A DNA stretch of 64,000 nucleotides from an uncultured Granulosicoccaceae bacterium (GCA_937930305.1 CALGLE010000032.1:1-64000); one strand, 5' to 3'; positions 18,492 to 28,781 are shown, numbered from the stretch's first letter. Made by a program: numbers and translations. The notes: generated from the letters alone by a model not told the origin.

Positions 18492-20294
18492 TTGAAAAAA
18501 GCACCCGTCAACGCCTCCAGTTTTGGAAGCTTACTTGCGCTTCTGCAATATGCAAAAGGTTATCGCACGCGCATATTGCTGGCGGCGTTGTGTTCGTTTT
18601 TGAATTGCTTTTTCGATGTGATGCCCGAAATTTTAATTGGCATCGCCTTAGATGTGGTTATCAACCAAGACACCAGTTTTGTTGCATCCCTTGGCTTTGA
18701 AACGCCCAAAAGCCAAATTTTGGCCTTAGCCTTTGTCACGTTATTGGTTTGGGTATTCGAGTCCACGTTTCAATTTCTTTATCTCATTTTATGGCGTAAT
18801 TTGGCGCAAGATCTTCAAGCAGATTTGCGCCAAGACGCTTACGAAACGCTGCAGCGACAAGACATGGGTTTTTTCGAATCCCGAAGTTCAGGCGAGCTGG
18901 TGTCGATCTTAAATGACGACGTGAATCAACTGGAACGATTTTTAGACGGCGGTGCAAACGACTTCCTGCAGGTTTTCGTCACCGTTGGGTTAGTCAGCGC
19001 CGTATTTTTCTATACCGCGCCCGATATTGCAATATTAGCCATTCTGCCCATCCCGATTATTATCTGGGGTGCCTTCCTGTTCATGCGCAAAGCAACACCG
19101 CGCTACGCAGCAGTGCGTGAGCATGTGGGAAGCCTTGCCCGTCGTTTATCGAACAACATTGGTGGTATCGCTACCATTAAGTCCTTCACCGCTGAACCTC
19201 GCGAGGCAGCGGCGTTGAGACAAGCAAGCGATGGCTATGTTGCTGCAAATCGCGCCGCCATCAGAATCAGTTCCGCATTCGTTCCTTTGATTCGTATGGC
19301 AGTGCTTGCGGGGTTTCTGGCAACGTTCGTTCTAGGCGGTTTGCAAGTGCTGGAGGGGACTCTGAATGCCGGCGCTTATGGCATGTTGGTCTTTCTCACT
19401 CAACGTTTGTTGTGGCCACTGACAAGCCTTGCGCAAACCGTGGATCTATACGAAAGAGCCATGGCCAGCACGCGCCGAATATTGGCACTGATAAACACCA
19501 AAACTGAAGTACGAGACAGTGGTACTCAACGACTTGAAAAACCGGTGCGGGGGGAGGTGCAATTCAAGCAAGTATCGTTCGAATACCAACACAGTGATGC
19601 CGGTGTTCAGCAAGTCACACTAGGTGTGCCTGCGGGCAGCACCTTAGCCTTGGTGGGGGCCACAGGATCGGGTAAATCCACATTGATCAAACTGTTGCAA
19701 CGTTTTTACCCTGTAAACGAAGGAGTAATCTTTGTTGATGGCACACCCATTGAGCAGTTACCACTGTCCGAACTCAGAGAGACGATGGGCTTAGTCAGTC
19801 AAGATGTATTTTTGTTTGATGGCAGCGTTCGAGACAATATCGCCTACGGTAATCCATCTGCATCGCTAGACGATGTGATGCAAGCGGCCGCTGCTGCCGA
19901 AGCTGCAGATTTCATTCAACTACTGCCCGAGGGCTATGACACACCCGTGGGCGAACGCGGGGTGAAGTTATCTGGTGGGCAAAGGCAACGTTTATCGTTG
20001 GCGCGCGCCATTCTGAAACGTCCCGCAATTTTAATTTTGGATGAAGCCACGAGTGCGGTTGATAACGAAACCGAGGCCGCCATCCAGAAATCCCTTGCCG
20101 TGCTATCCAGAGAACGCACCGTTATCGTGGTCGCTCATCGCTTGTCTACAATTGTTCAAGCTGATCTCATTGTGGTTCTTGATCAAGGCCGCGTTGTAGA
20201 GCAGGGCACTCATGCGCAATTGTTGCGTATGAACGGTTTTTATACACGCCAGTGGGCCGTGCAAACAGGCGGCGCTTCGGAAGTCTCGATATGA
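18492..20294 (+). CDS. ABC exporter, fused membrane and ATPase domains
   Basis: A 600-residue half-transporter of the MsbA/lipid and multidrug exporter class. It starts at TTG 18492 and no upstream ATG is in frame. The membrane domain spans about residues 15-320, with six hydrophobic segments and a RRLSNNIGGIATIKSFTAE coupling region. The ATPase domain has Walker A GATGSGKST (about 389-397), the LSGGQRQRLSLARA signature (about 494-507) and Walker B ILILDEATSAVD. Two copies should dimerise in the inner membrane. gpsA overlaps its stop by 4 nt, so the pair is co-translated. The substrate cannot be told from sequence; a lipid is a fair guess given gpsA. Confidence 0.9.
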   Translation: MKKAPVNASSFGSLLALLQYAKGYRTRILLAALCSFLNCFFDVMPEILIGIALDVVINQDTSFVASLGFETPKSQILALAFVTLLVWVFESTFQFLYLILWRNLAQDLQADLRQDAYETLQRQDMGFFESRSSGELVSILNDDVNQLERFLDGGANDFLQVFVTVGLVSAVFFYTAPDIAILAILPIPIIIWGAFLFMRKATPRYAAVREHVGSLARRLSNNIGGIATIKSFTAEPREAAALRQASDGYVAANRAAIRISSAFVPLIRMAVLAGFLATFVLGGLQVLEGTLNAGAYGMLVFLTQRLLWPLTSLAQTVDLYERAMASTRRILALINTKTEVRDSGTQRLEKPVRGEVQFKQVSFEYQHSDAGVQQVTLGVPAGSTLALVGATGSGKSTLIKLLQRFYPVNEGVIFVDGTPIEQLPLSELRETMGLVSQDVFLFDGSVRDNIAYGNPSASLDDVMQAAAAAEAADFIQLLPEGYDTPVGERGVKLSGGQRQRLSLARAILKRPAILILDEATSAVDNETEAAIQKSLAVLSRERTVIVVAHRLSTIVQADLIVVLDQGRVVEQGTHAQLLRMNGFYTRQWAVQTGGASEVSI

Positions 20295-21349
20295 ATGAAT
20301 CTAGTAGTGCGGTTAAGCAAACTCGCAGCGCGCAAAAGCCCATTGCGGTTCTGGGTGCTGGCTCGTGGGGCACAGCTTTGGCTGTTCAGTTGGCCCGTGC
20401 TGGCTCCACCGTAAAACTATGGGGGCGTGACGAAGACGCTTTAAATCGCCTGCGTGATGAACGCGTTAATTCGCAATATTTACCCGATGCATCGTTTCCT
20501 AAAACTCTATCGGCAGAGCCCGATTGGCAAACCTGCTTAACCGATGTGGGTATTGTTCTAATCTCAGTTCCTAGCCATGGCTTCCGCCCAGTCGTGCAAC
20601 GATTATTGGACGACTCTCCCGTTGCGATAGAAGAGGTTGGCTTGTGTTGGGCAACCAAAGGGTTGGAAATGGCCACAGGTTTGTTACCGCATCAAGTACT
20701 GCTTTCGATGGTTCCACACCACCCCCGTTACGCGGTGTTATCTGGGCCTACGTTTGCAAAAGAAGTGGGTTTAGATTTGCCCACCGCCATTACGGTTGCC
20801 GCATCCACTGAAGCCTTTGGTCAAACACTGTGTGAAACCTTACGTTCAGAGCGATTTATGGCGTATTCCTCTGATGACCTCATCGGAGTTGAAGTGGGGG
20901 GTGCGGTTAAAAACGTTTTAGCCATCGGTGCCGGTATGTCTGATGGATTGGGTTTTGGTGCCAACGCTCGTGTTGCGTTAATTAACCGCGGACTGCGGGA
21001 ACTGTCGCGTTTGGGCATTGCGATGGGCGCACAAGCAGAGACGTTTATGGGACTGGCGGGTATGGGAGACTTGGTTCTGACCTGTACCGATAACCTGTCG
21101 CGCAATCGTCGAATGGGTATGGCGTTAGCCTCCGGTTCAAGCGTGGAACAGGCAGCGATTGAGATACAGCAAGTTGTGGAAGGGGTGCCTGCAGCCCAAG
21201 CGGTGTTCGAAAAGGCTGCCGCATTGAACGTGTCCATGCCTATTGTTGAGCAAATATATCGAGTGCTGCACGAAAATAAGCCCGTGCAGGATGCGGTTCG
21301 GGATTTGTTGAGTCGGGCTAGTGGTAATGACACGGCCGGCTTAAGATGA
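20291..21349 (+). CDS. gpsA: Glycerol-3-phosphate dehydrogenase [NAD(P)+]
   Basis: This 352-residue cytoplasmic enzyme reduces dihydroxyacetone phosphate to sn-glycerol-3-phosphate, the backbone precursor of phospholipids. The start at ATG 20291 overlaps the exporter stop (ATGA). The Rossmann motif GAGSWGTALA lies at 22-31. SGPTFAKEV and the catalytic-lysine segment VGGAVKNVLAIGAGMSDG are present, as are the GLAGMGDL turn and the EGVPAAQAV C-terminal block. Its coupling to an ABC exporter is unlike E. coli, where gpsA follows secB. Confidence 0.95.
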   Translation: MNESSSAVKQTRSAQKPIAVLGAGSWGTALAVQLARAGSTVKLWGRDEDALNRLRDERVNSQYLPDASFPKTLSAEPDWQTCLTDVGIVLISVPSHGFRPVVQRLLDDSPVAIEEVGLCWATKGLEMATGLLPHQVLLSMVPHHPRYAVLSGPTFAKEVGLDLPTAITVAASTEAFGQTLCETLRSERFMAYSSDDLIGVEVGGAVKNVLAIGAGMSDGLGFGANARVALINRGLRELSRLGIAMGAQAETFMGLAGMGDLVLTCTDNLSRNRRMGMALASGSSVEQAAIEIQQVVEGVPAAQAVFEKAAALNVSMPIVEQIYRVLHENKPVQDAVRDLLSRASGNDTAGLR

Positions 21350-21673
21350 CCACACTCACTGTTGCTGCCCGAAAGGTCGGTCTGCGCAAAGCCTGACAGC
21401 ATTGCGTTTAAGGCCGAATTGATGACTTTTATTTCCGAACTGCCAATGTCAAAATAAACACATGAGCCTCGTGCAACGAGGACCCTGATTCACCCAGCAA
21501 CAGGCAAACGGGTCAGTTTAAAAGTGATCTATGGGTAGGTATCAATAGCCCATCTTCCCTGTAAGAAAAATTGCAAAATAGCCCTCCCGATGTATCTTTT
21601 TACGTATACGTAGCCAAAAGTACAGTAGCCTAGAGGCTAGTACAATTGGTAGCTTGGTCTCTCGTACAACGCT
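21350..21673. other. 324-bp intergenic region with palindromes before the response regulator
   Basis: No gene is visible. The left half holds a CCTCGT-gca-ACGAGG hairpin near 21467 without a T run. The right half, 35-75 nt before the regulator start, holds a perfect 12-bp palindrome TACGTATACGTA (21601-21612) and a second inverted repeat TAGCCT-AG-AGGCTA (21626-21639). These may be operators, possibly for autoregulation. No convincing -35/-10 pair was found. Confidence 0.5.
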
Positions 21674-22360
21674 TTGGATAGCGACTTGAATAAAGCCATA
21701 AGAATACTTGTCGTTGATGATCATCGCTTGTTCGCGGCGGGTATGTCCTCAGTGCTGCGTATGTTGCGCCGGCCCGTTGAGGTAAAAGAAATCTATAACG
21801 GCATGCAAGCCTTAACAGAGCTTGAGCGCGATGTCGAATACGACCTTGTGTTAGCGGATATAGAAATGCCTTCCGTCAGCGGAATAGATTTACTGCTGGC
21901 GTTGAAAGCCAGAGAGATCTGCATTCCGCTCATCATAGTTTCTGCCACTGAACACGCACGTGAAGTTGAACGCGCGATGAGTGCGGGTGCACGTGGCTAC
22001 ATCCCTAAAAGTACAGCGCCAGAGGCCATGCTAGAAGCGGTTGAACGTGTGTTGCAGGGGGATGTTTATTTGCCGGACGATTTATGGACTCGAGTTCGAA
22101 CCAGCGTAGGGGCTCAGTCGCGTCGTCCTACAGTTACTCCCTCGGGTGCGACAGGGCCCAATCTTTCCTCACGCCAACATGAAATTTTGGACCTAATGGA
22201 AAGCGGTAAAACGAATAAGCAAATCGCAGAGGTGCTGGGTATCAGCCAGTCCACGGTTAAGTTTCACATCGCGGGTTTATTTAGAGAACTGAACGTGCGA
22301 ACGCGTACCGAATGTGTACACGTTGCACGTCAGTTGAATGTTGGGGGTATGGCGACTTAG
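21674..22360 (+). CDS. Response regulator, NarL/FixJ (LuxR) type
   Basis: A 228-residue transcription factor with a receiver domain at residues 9-125 and a LuxR-type helix-turn-helix at about 165-222. The receiver has the acidic pair D15/D16, the phospho-acceptor D62 (LADIEMP) and a lysine in YIPKS near 112. The output domain contains LSSRQHEILDLMESGKTNKQIAE and the STVKFHIAGLFREL recognition helix (both within the usual spacing). No ATG exists at the N terminus, so TTG 21674 or TTG 21686 must serve. No histidine kinase is adjacent, making it an orphan regulator. Targets unknown. Confidence 0.88.
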   Translation: MDSDLNKAIRILVVDDHRLFAAGMSSVLRMLRRPVEVKEIYNGMQALTELERDVEYDLVLADIEMPSVSGIDLLLALKAREICIPLIIVSATEHAREVERAMSAGARGYIPKSTAPEAMLEAVERVLQGDVYLPDDLWTRVRTSVGAQSRRPTVTPSGATGPNLSSRQHEILDLMESGKTNKQIAEVLGISQSTVKFHIAGLFRELNVRTRTECVHVARQLNVGGMAT

Positions 22361-22389
22361 CGAGCCGGATTATTTCTGAGCAGTAGTCG

Positions 22390-23514
22390 TTAGAAAGGGA
22401 CGTATGTATTTCTGTTTCCAGACGGTCCAAATCTGTCTTCTACAAACGTACCATCTGGGCGCGTGATTTCAGAGATGGTGTCATTACCGCTTCCGTTAAA
22501 TCTTAGAACCAGAGTATCGTTGGTTGAATGAACCATTGTGATACTGCCCCACCATGGTACTCCGGCGTTAAGATCAGCCTCAACGTTGTCAAACGTAAAC
22601 TCAATAGAATCACTAACGCTTAAGTTGTCCATTGTTGTTGTGCCATTCAGGTTTCGATCGCCACCCGTTGTTATTTGACTTGTTACATTGGTTTCAACGA
22701 AACGGCGGTTTGCGCCATAACCAAGCACGGAAATCAAATCACTAGTTACGGTAAATTGGTCACCAACGCTAACTAGCAATAGTTCACCTGTCAGAACCAA
22801 TTCGTCAGCTTCTAATCTTGCGATGTTGCCTTCTAGCACTTCCACATTGACCGAAATGTTCACAGAGAAGGCCTCACCTTCGCTAGCGGTTGCTTGTTGG
22901 ATTTCTACTCTACCATCGAGAATCGCACCGAATTCTGATACGCAATTACTGTAGGTGACCACGCCACCTGTGATTGAAGACCCGTTGGCCTCTAAGGATG
23001 AAGACAAACCATCGTTCTCACAAGCTGACCAATCTCGGTTTAATCGTTTCACTATTTCTGCTGTGCCATCGGAGTAGGCAGAGCCATTGGTCACTCTCTG
23101 GAATTCACTGCCGACACCACGACCAATGACGTCAACCAATAAAGCCATCATCCCGCCCAATGGGTCTACCTTGAGCTCGGGTTCACTGCTCGGAAAATAG
23201 ATGTCCGACGATGCGCCTGAATTTGGGTTTGCATCACCACTGTTGGGGTTAATTTCTTCTTCCACATCCCCACCTGCGCTAGGCGTTGAGGGTGTGTTCG
23301 GTGTGGCCCCACCAGTGAAAACAGGCAGCGGCAAAGGAAAATTTGTCTGATTAACAGCAGTCAGATCGTTACCGTCAGCATCAAAAACGGGAGCGGAAGT
23401 ACTTGCAACAACACTATTTTCGCCGGTGATGATGGGTGCGCCGTCTTCGCTACACGCCGCTAGCATTGTGGAAAACGCCAACACACAAGCTCCTGCTCGG
23501 ATGGATAACGTCAT
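22390..23514 (-). CDS. Putative lipoprotein of unknown function
   Basis: This 374-residue protein has a lipobox LAAC (C21) after a short hydrophobic signal sequence, so it is probably lipid-anchored in the cell envelope. A low-complexity linker follows, rich in Pro, Thr, Ser and Gly, with an NPNSG repeat near residues 90-100. The region from about 150 onward is beta-rich with many Asn, Thr, Ser and Gly. Two cysteines (in the WSACEND and YSNCVSE segments) may pair. It lies 102 nt downstream of uvrA on the same strand and converges on the response regulator. I do not recognise a family. Confidence 0.75.
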   Translation of the reverse strand: MTLSIRAGACVLAFSTMLAACSEDGAPIITGENSVVASTSAPVFDADGNDLTAVNQTNFPLPLPVFTGGATPNTPSTPSAGGDVEEEINPNSGDANPNSGASSDIYFPSSEPELKVDPLGGMMALLVDVIGRGVGSEFQRVTNGSAYSDGTAEIVKRLNRDWSACENDGLSSSLEANGSSITGGVVTYSNCVSEFGAILDGRVEIQQATASEGEAFSVNISVNVEVLEGNIARLEADELVLTGELLLVSVGDQFTVTSDLISVLGYGANRRFVETNVTSQITTGGDRNLNGTTTMDNLSVSDSIEFTFDNVEADLNAGVPWWGSITMVHSTNDTLVLRFNGSGNDTISEITRPDGTFVEDRFGPSGNRNTYVPF

Positions 23515-23616
23515 ATCGAATTCGCCTTTAAATCATTTATAGATCAGTTAACGGCGAGGTGTGGAAAAAGGTTAACTCAGTTCACGTAAAGTGAGAAATT
23601 TGTGAATGGCTTCGCA

Positions 23617-26433
23617 TTATTTCAGCATGCGTTTGAGGTATTGACCGGTGTAGGACTGCTTCACTTTAGCCACGTCTTCTGGTGTACCGGTTGCGACAAC
23701 GGTGCCACCACCAGAGCCCCCTTCAGGGCCCATGTCCAATATCCAGTCGGCACACTTAATCACATCCAAGTTGTGCTCTATCACCACAATGGTGTTACCG
23801 GCTTCACGCAGTCGAAGTAATACCGCTAACAACGCTTTAACATCTTCAAAGTGCAGCCCTGTTGTGGGTTCATCTAAGATATACAGCGTATTGCCGGTGT
23901 CTCGTTTGGATAATTCACGTGCCAATTTTATACGTTGTGCTTCTCCACCGGATAAGGTGGTGGCGTTTTGGCCTAAGGTGATATAGGACAAACCCACATC
24001 CATTAGGGTGGTGAGTTTTCGATTTAAAACGGGAACAGCGGAAAAAAACTGTTGCGCATCTTCAACGGTCATTTCCAACACTTCGTGAATCGTTTTACCT
24101 TTGTAGCGGATCTCCAAGGTTTCGCGGTTATACCGCCTGGCATCACACACATCACACGGTACATATACATCGGGTAAGAAGTGCATCTCAACTTTTATTA
24201 AGCCATCACCTTGACACGCTTCGCAACGTCCGCCTTTTACGTTAAAACTGAATCGCCCCGTCTTATAACCGCGTGAACGCGCCTCACGAGTACCGGCAAA
24301 TAGGTCTCGAATGCCGGTAAATAGACCTGAGTAGGTGGCTGGGTTACTGCGTGGTGTTCTACCGATTGGGCTTTGGTCAATATCAACAATTTTGTCGAAT
24401 TGGGTTAAGCCGGCAATGCGTTGCACCGATGCAACTTCGTGTCGGGCTTTGTTAATCGTGTTGGCCGCATAGCGATATAAGGTGTCATTAATCAGTGTGG
24501 ATTTGCCCGAACCTGAAACGCCGGTGATGCAAGTAAACAAACCCACAGGTATTTTTGCGTTGACCGATTGCAAATTATTGCCCCGGGCTTTCGTGATGCT
24601 GATCCATTGTTTGCCGGGTTTCTCGCGCTTGGGTAGCTCAATGCGTTTCTTGCCCGATAAATACTGACCCGTTAATGAGCCTTTGGCTTTCATTATGTCT
24701 TTCGGGGTGCCGGCAGCCACAATTTCCCCGCCATGGCGACCCGCACCAGGGCCGATGTCAATGACATGATCAGCAGTGCGTATGGCATCTTCATCGTGCT
24801 CTACCACGATCACCGTGTTACCCAGATCACGAAGATAGCGCAGTGTGCCGAGCAGTTTGTCGTTGTCGCGTTGATGCAATCCGATAGAGGGTTCGTCCAA
24901 CACATACATCACACCCATCAGCCCAGCGCCAATTTGACTGGCTAAGCGGATTCGCTGTGCTTCACCACCGGATAAGGTATCCGCCCCTCGATCCAAAGAT
25001 AAATAATCTAAGCCCACGTTAATTAAAAAATCGATGCGTTGCAAAATTTCAACTAATACCTTGTCAGCGATTTCTTTACGTTGCCCCGACAAAGTTAAGC
25101 CACTGATTAATTCGCGTGCTTCGCGAATGGAACAGCTGGCTATTTGCGGTAACGTTTTTTTATCGATAAACACATGGCGGGCCGCTTCATTTAAGCGAGT
25201 GCCAGTGCAACTGGTGCATCGACGTTGCGATAAAAGTTTGGTGAGTTCTTCCCGAACTGCATTGGATTCTGTTTCTTTGTAACGTCGTTCTAAGTTGGGA
25301 ATGATGCCTTCAAAGGCGTGAACGCGTTTGCGGGTGTTTTTATCGCGATCACTTTTGTATGTGAAGGTGATTTCTTCACCGTTACTGCCATATAACAAGA
25401 TATCTTGATGTTTTTTAATCAAAGCATTAAACGGTGTATTCAAATCCATCTTGTAGTGCTTGGCGATGGATTTCATCATTTGGTAATAAAAAGGGTTTTT
25501 CTTATCCCAACTACGAATTGCGCCATTGGCCACGCCCTCATCCGGATGGGTAACAATGCGCTCTGGATCAAAAAACTGACTCACCCCTAAGCCATCACAA
25601 TCACTGCATGCACCGTGTGGGCTATTAAACGAAAACGATCTGGGTTCTATAGGAGGCACCGAGTAGCCACAAAATCGACAGGCGTATCGACTGGAAAAAA
25701 CAACGTCTTCTGTATCGCCCGTGAGAGATGCGAGTACGGCGTTGCCATCACTCATCGTTAAAGTGGTTTCTAATGATTCGGCTAAACGCAGCGCTAAGTC
25801 TTCACGAATTTTGAATCGATCAATCACCACATCGATAGAGTGCTTTTTACGTGCATTCAATTTGATGTCGTCGTCAAGTTCAACGATGTCCCCATTCAAA
25901 CGAATGCGTAAATACCCTTGCGCACGCGTTTGTTCAATGAGTTTGGCGTGATCGCCTTTTTTATTTGCAACCACGGGGGCCAACAACGCAAAACCAACAC
26001 CGCTGGGTTGCGCCATGATGGTGTCCACCATCTGGCTGATGGTTTGTGCGGTTAGTGGTTCATCGTGAGTCGGGCAGGTGGGGGTGCCGGCACGAGCGAA
26101 CAGTAAGCGTAAGTAATCGTGCACTTCCGTGATGGTGCCCACGGTGGATCGTGGGTTGTGGGATGTGGATTTTTGTTCAATCGATATGGCGGGTGATAAT
26201 CCGTCGATTAAATCCACATCGGGCTTATCCATCACGGACAGGAATTGCCTGGCGTAGGCGGATAAGGATTCGACGTAGCGACGCTGGCCCTCAGCAAATA
26301 AGGTGTCGAAGGCTAGAGAGGATTTTCCTGAGCCAGATAAACCGGTTATCACAATCAATTTATCGCGTGGTAGATCGGCATCCACATTCTTAAGATTGTG
26401 AGTTCTTGCGCCGCGTATTTTGATCGTATCCAT
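23617..26433 (-). CDS. uvrA: Excinuclease ABC subunit A
   Basis: A 938-residue UvrA (E. coli 940), the damage-recognition ATPase of nucleotide excision repair. The start at ATG 26433 gives [16 protein letters not shown], which matches the family; longer in-frame starts up to 26478 lack support. Features in order: Walker A1 GLSGSGKSS (31-39), a first zinc finger (CRFC...CSDC), ABC signature [13 protein letters not shown], Walker A2 GVSGSGKST, a second zinc finger (CEAC...CDVC) and a second signature [16 protein letters not shown] found no LexA box upstream. The divergent neighbour is the MFS transporter gene. Confidence 0.97.
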   Translation of the reverse strand: MDTIKIRGARTHNLKNVDADLPRDKLIVITGLSGSGKSSLAFDTLFAEGQRRYVESLSAYARQFLSVMDKPDVDLIDGLSPAISIEQKSTSHNPRSTVGTITEVHDYLRLLFARAGTPTCPTHDEPLTAQTISQMVDTIMAQPSGVGFALLAPVVANKKGDHAKLIEQTRAQGYLRIRLNGDIVELDDDIKLNARKKHSIDVVIDRFKIREDLALRLAESLETTLTMSDGNAVLASLTGDTEDVVFSSRYACRFCGYSVPPIEPRSFSFNSPHGACSDCDGLGVSQFFDPERIVTHPDEGVANGAIRSWDKKNPFYYQMMKSIAKHYKMDLNTPFNALIKKHQDILLYGSNGEEITFTYKSDRDKNTRKRVHAFEGIIPNLERRYKETESNAVREELTKLLSQRRCTSCTGTRLNEAARHVFIDKKTLPQIASCSIREARELISGLTLSGQRKEIADKVLVEILQRIDFLINVGLDYLSLDRGADTLSGGEAQRIRLASQIGAGLMGVMYVLDEPSIGLHQRDNDKLLGTLRYLRDLGNTVIVVEHDEDAIRTADHVIDIGPGAGRHGGEIVAAGTPKDIMKAKGSLTGQYLSGKKRIELPKREKPGKQWISITKARGNNLQSVNAKIPVGLFTCITGVSGSGKSTLINDTLYRYAANTINKARHEVASVQRIAGLTQFDKIVDIDQSPIGRTPRSNPATYSGLFTGIRDLFAGTREARSRGYKTGRFSFNVKGGRCEACQGDGLIKVEMHFLPDVYVPCDVCDARRYNRETLEIRYKGKTIHEVLEMTVEDAQQFFSAVPVLNRKLTTLMDVGLSYITLGQNATTLSGGEAQRIKLARELSKRDTGNTLYILDEPTTGLHFEDVKALLAVLLRLREAGNTIVVIEHNLDVIKCADWILDMGPEGGSGGGTVVATGTPEDVAKVKQSYTGQYLKRMLK

Positions 26434-26495
26434 AGTTGGTCCAGCCAACGAGCAAGCCATGTAATATACCTGGGTCAATATCGCCTTGGGCGCTC

Positions 26496-27890
26496 ATGGT
26501 CAGTTCTTCTTCATCATCCTCGGCAATGCTGCCAAGTGAACGCCGCGCGACCGGGTCGCTGGCGGCTATCTATATTTTTCGTATGCTGGGTTTGTTCATC
26601 GTGTTGCCGGTGTTCAGCTTGTTCGCGGGTGAATACGCGCACAGCACCCCATTCATGGTGGGGCTGGCCATCGGCATGTACGGAATATTTCAGGCGGTTC
26701 TGCAGGTGCCTTTCGGCATGTTGAGCGACCGGTTTGGTCGTAAACTCATGATAACGATTGGATTAATACTTTTAGCCTTGGGCAGTGTCATTGCCGCTAC
26801 CGCAGAATCCATTTACGTGGTTATATTGGGTCGAGCGCTTCAAGGTGCCGGTGCTATTTCAGCGGTTATTATGGCACTAGCGGCTGACTTAACTCGCGAT
26901 GAGCAACGCACAAAAATCATGGCAGTGTTAGGCGCGAGCATTGGTTTTGCTTTTATCTTGGCGCTCATGCTAGGGCCGCTACTCATCACCTGGTTTTCTA
27001 TTGGTGCGCTGTTTTGGCTTACCGCCGCGACTGCGGTCATTGGCTTGGTGCTGCTGCACACAGTGGTACCAGACCCTGAGATCAGTGTGCACCGAGCCGA
27101 AACCGGGGCCAATTTAGTTCGAATGCGCGAATTGTTGCGTGATCCTCAGCTACTGCGTCTGGACTGCAGTATTTTTGTGCTTCACACCATCATCACCGCT
27201 ACGTTCTTGGCGGTGCCCTTGTTGCTGCTTAACAACGGTTTAGAGGCCAACCAGCACTGGCGCATTTATCTACCCGCGATGGCCATGGCGTCGATTGTGT
27301 TAATCCCCATGATGATGGGGGCTGAGCGTAATTATCTGAAGCCCATCCTACTAACTTGCGTCGCGGGCTTATTGGCGACGCAATTATTTTTCTGGTTAAT
27401 GCCTCATTCCATTACGAATTTGTTTATTGGCATATTTTTGTTTTTCAGTTTTCTGACCGTGCTTGAAGCGCTGTTCCCTTCTCTTGTGTCTCGTATTGCG
27501 CCAGCGGATGCCAAAGGCAGTGCCATGGGCGTTTACTCAAGCAGCCAATTTATGGGTGGGTTTGTGGGTGGAGCTGGCGGCGGCTGGTTATACGGGGCGT
27601 TCGGTGCGTCGGCTGTGTTCATTGCCCTCGGAATACTCTGCGCTGTTTGGCTCATGCTAGTGAAAGGTTTTACAAGTCCTGAAAAACTGTTCATGCGGCG
27701 ACACCGCTTATCCGAGCTAGAACGGGAAAGGTTAACCGATACGCTGGCCGCATTGCGGGCGCGCCCAGGGGTGGCCGAAGTGGCTTTTGTAGAGGCTGAA
27801 GGGGTGGCCTATCTGAAAGTTAATAAAGCCCTGTTCGACTCCCATTCTGAGCCAGCGATGACTCATACTGCAGGGTCCGCCAAGGTCTAA
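26496..27890 (+). CDS. yajR: MFS transporter with C-terminal YAM-like domain, YajR type
   Basis: This major-facilitator carrier resembles E. coli YajR along its length. It has an S/MxPxERRAT N terminus, the motif-A loop FGMLSDRFGRKLMI, GRALQGAGAI in TM4, and SAMGVYSSSQFMGGF near TM11. After twelve hydrophobic segments, about 60 residues form a ferredoxin-like C-terminal domain (LTDTLAALRARPGVAEVAF...VAYLKV), as in the YAM domain. Two ATG starts are possible: 26496 (used here, 464 residues, with a serine run) and 26526, which aligns best with the family. Substrate unknown. The uvrA-yajR-ssb arrangement is also familiar from Pseudomonas-type genomes. Confidence 0.88.
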   Translation: MVSSSSSSSAMLPSERRATGSLAAIYIFRMLGLFIVLPVFSLFAGEYAHSTPFMVGLAIGMYGIFQAVLQVPFGMLSDRFGRKLMITIGLILLALGSVIAATAESIYVVILGRALQGAGAISAVIMALAADLTRDEQRTKIMAVLGASIGFAFILALMLGPLLITWFSIGALFWLTAATAVIGLVLLHTVVPDPEISVHRAETGANLVRMRELLRDPQLLRLDCSIFVLHTIITATFLAVPLLLLNNGLEANQHWRIYLPAMAMASIVLIPMMMGAERNYLKPILLTCVAGLLATQLFFWLMPHSITNLFIGIFLFFSFLTVLEALFPSLVSRIAPADAKGSAMGVYSSSQFMGGFVGGAGGGWLYGAFGASAVFIALGILCAVWLMLVKGFTSPEKLFMRRHRLSELERERLTDTLAALRARPGVAEVAFVEAEGVAYLKVNKALFDSHSEPAMTHTAGSAKV

Positions 27891-28022
27891 GCAAGGGGCC
27901 AATTAGAGGCTCACGACAGGCCTAATCAAGAGCCTAATCAGTTAATATAGAGCCCAGCGAGTACAGCTGTATTCGCTCCGGAACCACTCACGGATCGAGT
28001 GTTTATTTTTGAGGAGAAATCC

Positions 28023-28502
28023 ATGGCACGAGGTGTCAACAAAGTTATTTTGGTCGGCAATTTAGGCGCAGACCCCGATATTCGCTACTCGGCAAGCGGA
28101 AGCGCTGTAGCCAATATCAGCATCGCAACTTCAGAATCTTGGACTGACAAAAAAACCGGTGAACGCCAAGAGCGAACGGAGTGGCATCGTGTCACCCTGT
28201 TTAATCGCTTAGGCGAAATTGCGGGTGAATACTGTAAGAAAGGTTCTCAGGTGTACATTGAAGGATCATTACGCACCGATAAGTACCAAGATAAAAAAAC
28301 CGGTGAAGATCGCTACTCCACCTCCATCATTGCGAACAGCATGCAATTGCTGGGTGGACGCGGTGAAGGCCAAGGCCAGGGTGCGAGTTCGGGCGGCATG
28401 GGGGCTAACTCCAGTGCGCCTGCCAATCGCGGCGGTGGACAACCTCAGCAACGAGAGCCCGTTGCAGAAGCGGCTGAATTTGACGACGACATACCTTTCT
28501 AA
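28023..28502 (+). CDS. ssb: Single-stranded DNA-binding protein
   Basis: A 159-residue SSB with an N-terminal OB fold (about 1-110: [53 protein letters not shown]), a Gly/Gln-rich linker, and the acidic tip DDDIPF that recruits partner proteins. The start at ATG 28023 has GAGGAG (28011-28016) at good spacing. It protects and organises single-stranded DNA in replication and repair. The gene is monocistronic, with a terminator right after it. Confidence 0.97.
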   Translation: MARGVNKVILVGNLGADPDIRYSASGSAVANISIATSESWTDKKTGERQERTEWHRVTLFNRLGEIAGEYCKKGSQVYIEGSLRTDKYQDKKTGEDRYSTSIIANSMQLLGGRGEGQGQGASSGGMGANSSAPANRGGGQPQQREPVAEAAEFDDDIPF

Positions 28503-28528
28503 GTCGGGTTCACACAGGCTATTTAATG

Positions 28529-28562
28529 AAGGCTTGTCGGTGAGGAACCGGCAAGCCTTTTT
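28529..28562 (+). terminator. Intrinsic terminator after ssb
   Basis: AAGGCTTG (28529-28536) pairs with CAAGCCTT (28552-28559), and an inner CGGT/ACCG pair extends the stem. The T tract runs to 28562. It lies 26 nt after the ssb stop. Confidence 0.92.
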
Positions 28563-28683
28563 CATGCAACCTAATGAAACTGACGGGATTTTCGCCGATG
28601 CGAGCTGGATTCGGGCTTTTTCAAGCGCATCTCCCAGGGATTCATGCTGAAACATCGCGGAACCTCGAACTTGTCGGCATAAA

Positions 28684-28705
28684 CATATAAAGAAATCTTT
28701 ATGTG
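28684..28705 (+). promoter_or_regulatory. 22-bp inverted repeat upstream of metK, candidate operator
   Basis: CATATAAAGA (28684-28693), two bases, then TCTTTATGTG (28696-28705). The arms match at 9 of 10 positions. It lies 8 bp before a TACAAT -10 element (28714-28719), so a bound repressor would block the promoter. The sequence is not a MetJ-type AGACGTCT array. A palindromic site at a SAM-cycle gene recalls ArsR-family SahR regulation known in some Proteobacteria, but I cannot confirm the motif from memory. Confidence 0.6.
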
Positions 28706-28713
28706 AATAACGG

Positions 28714-28719
28714 TACAAT
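28714..28719 (+). promoter_or_regulatory. -10 element of the metK promoter
   Basis: TACAAT lies about 62 nt before the metK ATG. The -35 region falls inside the inverted repeat and is poor. Downstream, GGCG/CGCC (around 28733-28749) forms a short hairpin followed by ATTTTTG, a possible weak attenuator in the leader. Confidence 0.45.
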
Positions 28720-28781
28720 AGACGGATGAGAGGCGTTGGGTAAGCGCCATTTTTGATCAATCCGACTTTTAGAGACCATTC

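Noticed and set aside
26434-26525. LexA (SOS) box between uvrA and the MFS gene, or upstream of ssb
   Set aside because: No CTG-N10-CAG with AT-rich centre was found; the ACAGCTGT palindrome near 27962 has the wrong spacing.
28563-28781. SAM-type riboswitch before metK
   Set aside because: No conserved SAM-I, SAM-II or SAM/SAH core could be traced; an inverted repeat at the promoter is a better explanation.
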